DNA from: Rhodothermales bacterium
GTDB taxonomy: Bacteria > Bacteroidota > Rhodothermia > Rhodothermales > UBA10348
DNA: 64,000 nucleotides
Reading direction: 5' to 3'
NCBI GenBank assembly: GCA_017643395.1
Contig: JAEPNP010000001.1
Span: 393,806-457,805 of the forward strand
A model generated the notes under the pieces. It was not told the DNA's origin. It did no database searches and was given only the letters and a program-made list of their open reading frames with translations. This document shows positions 59,927-64,000 of this stretch, piece after piece. The first letter of the stretch is position 1. The number at the start of each line of letters is the position of its first letter. The position numbers were made by a program, and so were the translations under genes.

Positions 59927-61225
59927 CTACTTCTTTCTGGCCGATATGGTCAGCGGTACGCCCTCAAAGTCGAAGGCTTCCCGAAGGCGGTTCTCAAGGT
60001 AACGCCGGTAGTCCTCCCGAATGCCCTTCGGCTGGTTGGTGAAGAACACAAAGACGGGCGGTCGGGCCTTGGTCTGGGTGGCGTATTTGATCTTCACCCG
60101 AGCGTTCCGATACATCGGCGGCCCGTGGCGCTCGATGGCGGGGAGAATGACTTCGTTTAGCTTCGCGGTGGGGATCCGTTTGTCCAGTCGCTCCGACACG
60201 GCAAGCACGGTTTCCAGCAGCTTGCCGGTTCGCTGGCCGGTCACGGCAGAGAACGTGACGATGGGCACATAGTCCAGCGTCTTGAGCCGCTCGCGGATCT
60301 GGCGCTCGTAGTCGCGCACCGTGTTGGTCTCCTTCTCAACGAGGTCCCACTTGTTGAGGCCGATGACCAGACCCTTGCGCAGCTCCTCAGCGCGCTTGAG
60401 CACCTTGATGTCCTGCGACTCCAACCCTTCAACCGAATCCAGCAGCAGCACCGCGATGTCGCAGCTCTCGATGGCCCGCTCCGTGCGCAGCAGCGCGTAG
60501 AACTCGACATTTTCCCGAATGCGGGTGCGCTTGCGCAGGCCGGCCGTGTCGACGAGCACGATCTCCCGGCCGTGGTACTTCATGACCGCATCGACCGCGT
60601 CCCTGGTAGTGCCGGAGATCTCGGTCACGATGGACCGCTCTTCTCCCAGCCACGCGTTGGTCAAGGATGATTTGCCGACGTTGGGACGGCCGATGATGGC
60701 CACTCGAAGGCGGTCATCTTCCTCTTCCTCGTGATCAGGCAGCAGTTCGACGACAGCGTCCAGCAGGTCCCCTGTGCCCATGCCGTTGATGGAGCTGGCG
60801 GCGAACACCTCTCCAACGCCCAACTCGTAGAACTCGGACGCCTGCCAACGACGCTCCTCGTTGTCAGCCTTGTTGGCCAGGATCAGCACGGGCACGCCGG
60901 ATTTGCGCAGCAGTGCAGCGACGTCCTGGTCCAGATCCGTAACCCCCACCGTCACGTCCACCACAAACATGATGGCGTCCGCTTCCTGAATGGCGATGGC
61001 CACCTGCTCGCGAATGGCCGCTTCAAACCGGTCCTCCGAGTGTGCGACGAAACCGCCGGTGTCGACAACCGAGAACTGCTTTCCGGCCCACTCTGCGTGC
61101 CCGTACACGCGATCACGAGTCACGCCCGGCTGGTCGTCCACGATCGAGTCGCGGCTCTCCGTGAGCCGGTTGAAGAAGGTGGATTTGCCGACGTTGGGTC
61201 GGCCTACGATGGCGAGCAGTGGCAT
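59927..61225 (-). CDS. der: GTPase Der (EngA), ribosome biogenesis
   Basis: 432 residues from the ATG at 61225 (a GTG at 61237 is in frame). Two G domains: GRPNVGKSTFFNRL, DTGGF, NKAD in the first; GRPNVGKSSLTNAW, DTAGL, NKWD in the second; then the KH-like C-terminus (RNARVKIKYATQTKARPP). Der is needed for maturation of the 50S subunit. Confidence 0.97.
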   Translation of the reverse strand: MPLLAIVGRPNVGKSTFFNRLTESRDSIVDDQPGVTRDRVYGHAEWAGKQFSVVDTGGFVAHSEDRFEAAIREQVAIAIQEADAIMFVVDVTVGVTDLDQDVAALLRKSGVPVLILANKADNEERRWQASEFYELGVGEVFAASSINGMGTGDLLDAVVELLPDHEEEEDDRLRVAIIGRPNVGKSSLTNAWLGEERSIVTEISGTTRDAVDAVMKYHGREIVLVDTAGLRKRTRIRENVEFYALLRTERAIESCDIAVLLLDSVEGLESQDIKVLKRAEELRKGLVIGLNKWDLVEKETNTVRDYERQIRERLKTLDYVPIVTFSAVTGQRTGKLLETVLAVSERLDKRIPTAKLNEVILPAIERHGPPMYRNARVKIKYATQTKARPPVFVFFTNQPKGIREDYRRYLENRLREAFDFEGVPLTISARKK

Positions 61226-61286
61226 GACCGCTTCCACCTGAGGGCGGACCGGCCGTTCCGTAGCGGCGGCGAATTCGCCGGGAAGG

Positions 61287-61706
61287 CTAGGCTACGTGGC
61301 GATGCCACTTTCCACGCTTGAAGCGCAGGAGAATGCTGCGGGCCTGATCCAACTCGGCACCGGCAAAAGGCATCTTGCGCCGGAAGAAGTCACTGAATCC
61401 CGGAAGATGCGCGCCGCCCGTGTTGAAGAAGCCCATCTTCCACTCACCGAACGACCGCTTTGTGACGTGTGTCTTCGCCAGCAGTAGCACGTTCCCATGC
61501 CTTCGGTCGCGTTCGATGCGGCGGTAGATGGAGTCCACGGCGGCCTCAGGCCCCTCCAGTACCTGGAGAAACGATCCCTGGTCATATACCAGCATCCCGG
61601 TGACATTCGCCCGTTGATTGTTGACCCGCGCCTTGGCCAGCAGCGCCTGCAGATCGGCCTCGCTGAACGGAACGGTCGCCGCGCTGGCGTAAATCATCTG
61701 AATCAT
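61287..61706 (-). CDS. BLUF-domain blue-light photoreceptor
   Basis: 139 residues, BLUF domain at 1-95 and a short C-terminus. Flavin-binding residues are present: Tyr6 (IYASAA), Asn30 (ARVNN), Gln48 (GSFLQVLEG) and Trp89 (FGEWKMGF), matching Tyr21, Asn45, Gln63 and Trp104 of AppA. It is a short-form BLUF protein without an effector domain, so it must signal to another protein. Its flanks are der and a propeller lipoprotein; no cyclic-di-GMP enzyme is adjacent. Confidence 0.93.
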   Translation of the reverse strand: MIQMIYASAATVPFSEADLQALLAKARVNNQRANVTGMLVYDQGSFLQVLEGPEAAVDSIYRRIERDRRHGNVLLLAKTHVTKRSFGEWKMGFFNTGGAHLPGFSDFFRRKMPFAGAELDQARSILLRFKRGKWHRHVA

Positions 61707-61796
61707 GGCGGCCTCCTGGTGGGTGTGCTCCCGGGAGGTATCGGCTACCGGCCGGCCAATTTTCAGTTTTGGGTCTCTACCGCTCTCTTCGCTCTC

Positions 61797-62681
61797 TCAA
61801 TTCGGAGCCGGGCCGGGCACATCACTTGTATCGGGTCGCTGAGCGCGCGGCAGCCAGATCGGGTCTCCGTCGAAGCCCTCAAGCCGGGTCACGCGCTGCA
61901 ACCCGGTACCGTCTGCCTGCATGGTGAACACTTCCCAGTCCCCATCCCGAACGCCGCCGAATGCGATCTGCCGTCCGTCCGGCGACCAGCGTCCCACCAG
62001 CTCATTCTCAGGTGTGTCGGTCAGTTGTCTGGGTGCACCCTCAGGACCTCGTTTCGAGAACAGGTCGGCGTTGCCGTCCTCGTATCGGTAGTAGATGAGT
62101 TCGCGCCCGTTCGGGTGCCATGCAGGGTGGCCCTCCATCGCGGGATGGGTCGTCCATGGCCGGGTCTCACCGGTCGAAACGTCCACAACCCAGATGTCCC
62201 GGTTTCCGGTCCGGGCACTGGTATAGGCCACACGCGAACCGTCCGGCGAGAAAACAGGCTGGGTGGCCGTCGAGTCTTCGACCAGCCACCGCCCCTCGGA
62301 GGCAGACATGCCGCGAAGCCCTCCGTCGATGATGACGATCCCTGTCGCCACGCGATACACCCAGTCTGACCCGTTGAAATCAGGCGTCTCTTCCTCATGC
62401 CGACCCGGTGAATTGGTGCGCCGTGACTGCCACCATACGGGGTCGGTGTGCCTCGTTTGCGCGCGACCGTCCCTTACCGTCGAATAGAGGATCATGTCCG
62501 ACCGAAACCGGGCTCCGAACATGCCCCCCTCCTCAAACGTCACCTGCTCCAGCGCTGAGTCCGCCCGCACCCGCCAGATCTGGGACCCGCTTCCGCGGTC
62601 GGACAGAAACGCCACGTCGTACTCCTGCGCGCACCCGGCCAGGGACAGCAGCCCCGCCATCGCCCATACAATCCTGTTCAC
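61797..62681 (-). CDS. TolB-like beta-propeller lipoprotein
   Basis: 294 residues from the GTG at 62681, which overlaps the upstream stop (GTGA); other starts overprint that gene. Signal VNRIVWAMAGLLSLAGC (lipobox). Repeated WD40-like/PD40 blades: VFSPDGSRVAYTSARTGNRD, AWHPNGRELIYYRYEDGNAD and WSPDGRQIAFGGVRDGDWEV. It resembles the propeller of TolB, and would act in the periplasm as a binding protein; the partner is unknown. Confidence 0.85.
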   Translation of the reverse strand: MNRIVWAMAGLLSLAGCAQEYDVAFLSDRGSGSQIWRVRADSALEQVTFEEGGMFGARFRSDMILYSTVRDGRAQTRHTDPVWWQSRRTNSPGRHEEETPDFNGSDWVYRVATGIVIIDGGLRGMSASEGRWLVEDSTATQPVFSPDGSRVAYTSARTGNRDIWVVDVSTGETRPWTTHPAMEGHPAWHPNGRELIYYRYEDGNADLFSKRGPEGAPRQLTDTPENELVGRWSPDGRQIAFGGVRDGDWEVFTMQADGTGLQRVTRLEGFDGDPIWLPRAQRPDTSDVPGPAPN

Positions 62682-63877
62682 CCGATCAGCGCCTCTGTCA
62701 ATCGATCGATGTCCGCTTCGGTAGAAAAGTAACCCGGCGAAACGCGCATGCGGTCGCCACTGAGCGTGACCACCACGCCGGAAGACGCAAGACGCTCCCG
62801 CACTTGGTCGGGCTCTGAGAGCCTGAATGTGACGATGCCGATGGCGTCGGGGTCGGGAGAGATGCACTCGAACCGGGCTCGTGGCAGCGCCCGGATCAAC
62901 CGCCGGTTGAGCGCCACTGCATGGTCCCGAACGCGCTCCGGCCCGATGGCCAGCAGCCGTTCCAGCGATTCATACGCCGCGCAGTAGCCGATGTAGTTGG
63001 GATGTCCCGCCTCATAGCGGCGGGCCGTGGAAGACGCGCTCCAGGAATACGCCTCCTCCAGCTCAGGCCCCCAGGGCGCATAGCCGTGGCGAGCCCTGCC
63101 AGGGTACATGCGGTCGGGCAAGGCCTCTCCCTGGACCTCCTGCCGCACGAACAGAAAGCCCGCGCCATAGACACCCAGCAGGTGCTTGTAGCCGTTACAG
63201 GCCGCCACGTCCACTCCGAGCTCACGCAGGTTCAGGGGCATTGCGCCGGCGGCCTGGATGATGTCCGCGTAGAGCAGGCCACCCCGCTCATGCACCGCAT
63301 CAGCCAGCACCCGCACGTCCTCGATGTGTCCGTTGATGTTGGACACGAGGCTTACGCATACCAGCGCCGTGCGCGCGTCCATGGCCTGCACCATGCGCTC
63401 CGCAGAAACCCGCCAATCCAGCGCACGCACAATGCGCACATCCACGCCCGAGTGCCGCAGCCCCAGAAGGTTGTTCAGCGAGCCCATAAAGTGCAGGTCG
63501 TTGGTGACCACGTTGTCCCCGGCCCGAAGCCGGTCCATGACCCCGTCGATGGCTATCTGCTCGCCGGCCTTGGTGCAGTACACCAGTCCGATCTCCGGCT
63601 CGCGCGCGCCGACCAGCTCTGCAAAGCGGCCACGAACGCCCTCCTGCACGGCGCGCAAGTAGTCAGAGCGCCCATCGCCCGGACCCTCTTGCTGGAACGC
63701 GACACCCACGTCCATGCCTGCGGAGGCAAACCGGGCCAGCGGACCCATGGACGCCATGTTCAGCCAGACGGTGTGCTCCAGCATGGGAAACTGGGCACGG
63801 AAGTCAGCCGACCGACCGGCGGCAAGCCCGGCGAGAGCCGGAGCCAACGACGATGCCAGAAATGCTCTGCGGTCCAT
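62678..63877 (-). CDS. Class V aminotransferase-fold enzyme with Tat-type signal
   Basis: 399 residues. The N-terminus MDRRAFLASSLAPALAGLAA looks like a twin-arginine signal, so a PLP enzyme may be exported after folding. The PLP site is intact: Lys231 (CNGYKHLLGVYGAGF), Asp in YADIIQAAGAMPL, and the Tyr-Asn loop of the cysteine desulfurase/kynureninase-like fold. A substrate cannot be assigned. The next gene on this strand begins with a GTGA overlap. Confidence 0.88.
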   Translation of the reverse strand: MDRRAFLASSLAPALAGLAAGRSADFRAQFPMLEHTVWLNMASMGPLARFASAGMDVGVAFQQEGPGDGRSDYLRAVQEGVRGRFAELVGAREPEIGLVYCTKAGEQIAIDGVMDRLRAGDNVVTNDLHFMGSLNNLLGLRHSGVDVRIVRALDWRVSAERMVQAMDARTALVCVSLVSNINGHIEDVRVLADAVHERGGLLYADIIQAAGAMPLNLRELGVDVAACNGYKHLLGVYGAGFLFVRQEVQGEALPDRMYPGRARHGYAPWGPELEEAYSWSASSTARRYEAGHPNYIGYCAAYESLERLLAIGPERVRDHAVALNRRLIRALPRARFECISPDPDAIGIVTFRLSEPDQVRERLASSGVVVTLSGDRMRVSPGYFSTEADIDRLTEALIG

Positions 63878-63923
63878 GACGACAACCCGGTGGGTGTGCC
63901 GTCATGGTACGCATTGCCGTCGA

Positions 63924-64000
63924 TCAGCGGCGGTTTCTACGGCTTCCGCCGGATCTGCGCCGGCCACCGTTGGGTCGCCCGGAGGCGCCCGATGTCCTTC
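63924..64000 (-). CDS. C-terminal tail of a further gene (Arg/Gly/Ser-rich)
   Basis: An open frame entering from the right edge ends with the stop at 63924-63926. Its last 24 residues (ASGRPNGGRRRSGGSRRNRR) are an RGG-like, basic tail such as ends DEAD-box RNA helicases or RNA-binding proteins. It lies 46 bp upstream of the aminotransferase on the same strand. The identity is a guess, since only the tail is seen. Confidence 0.4.
   Translation of the reverse strand, partial: RTSGASGRPNGGRRRSGGSRRNRR

Overview
The window is high-GC DNA from a T9SS-bearing member of the Bacteroidota/Rhodothermota, most like a marine Rhodothermales-type bacterium. The evidence is two secreted proteins with type IX secretion C-terminal sorting domains, a SusC/RagA-style TonB receptor with a carboxypeptidase-regulatory N-terminus, an F-ATPase cluster without beta and epsilon genes, a bactofilin-M23 pair, and a promoter of the Bacteroidetes TTTG/TAnnTTTG type. 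I see no phage, insertion sequence or CRISPR. Genes are densely packed, with many ATGA or GTGA overlaps.

Layout. 1-3.6 kb: a 5-oxoprolinase subunit (-), then an M42 aminopeptidase, a secreted protein and a flavin amine oxidase (+). 3.6-4.2 kb: a repeat-rich gap ending in tRNA-Ser(GCT). 4.3-5.1 kb: a DedA protein. 5.1-12.5 kb (-): M23 peptidase, bactofilin, AtpZ-like, AtpI-like, atpB-E-F-H-A-G. 12.5-19 kb: rpsT, a DUF3667-like membrane protein, an OmpA-family porin, queG and a large PAS histidine kinase. 19-25.3 kb (-): a compact seven-gene run (BioD-like, MEMO-like, Rossmann/DUF2520, a small unknown, cyclophilin, lysS, MFS). 25.5-38.5 kb (+): a secreted/redox block with a sortilin-like T9SS protein, a GMC dehydrogenase with its small subunit, a cyclophilin lipoprotein and a 2480-residue T9SS protein. 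38.5-42.5 kb: a small membrane peptide, an inverted-repeat element and a two-component cluster. 42-45.3 kb (-): a thioredoxin-like protein, TonB receptor and DtxR-type regulator operon with a palindromic operator on its promoter. 45-50 kb (-): M16 protease, MFS exporter, small unknown. 50-50.8 kb: a broken TPR gene, inverted repeats and a tRNA-Val(CAC) whose 3' end is duplicated nearby. 50.9-56.7 kb (-): an anti-sigma-like protein, an L,D-transpeptidase operon and a lipoprotein. 56.8-64 kb (-): ECF sigma factor, holA, unknown, nuoI, der, BLUF photoreceptor, beta-propeller lipoprotein, Tat-type aminotransferase and the tail of a further gene.

Most notable. (1) The 2480-aa protein joins a galactose-oxidase-type copper radical oxidase domain, with all recognisable active-site residues kept, to PA14/Ig/PKD domains, a propeller, a two-CxxCH cytochrome domain and a T9SS signal: possibly an H2O2-making oxidase covalently joined to an H2O2-consuming or electron-accepting cytochrome. 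(2) A BioD-like protein without its catalytic lysines sits beside a MEMO-like protein without its metal ligands, in one transcription unit with lysS: a possible two-pseudoenzyme module. (3) The thioredoxin-TonB receptor-DtxR operon appears to be autoregulated through a TTTAGC-N4-GCTAAA box.
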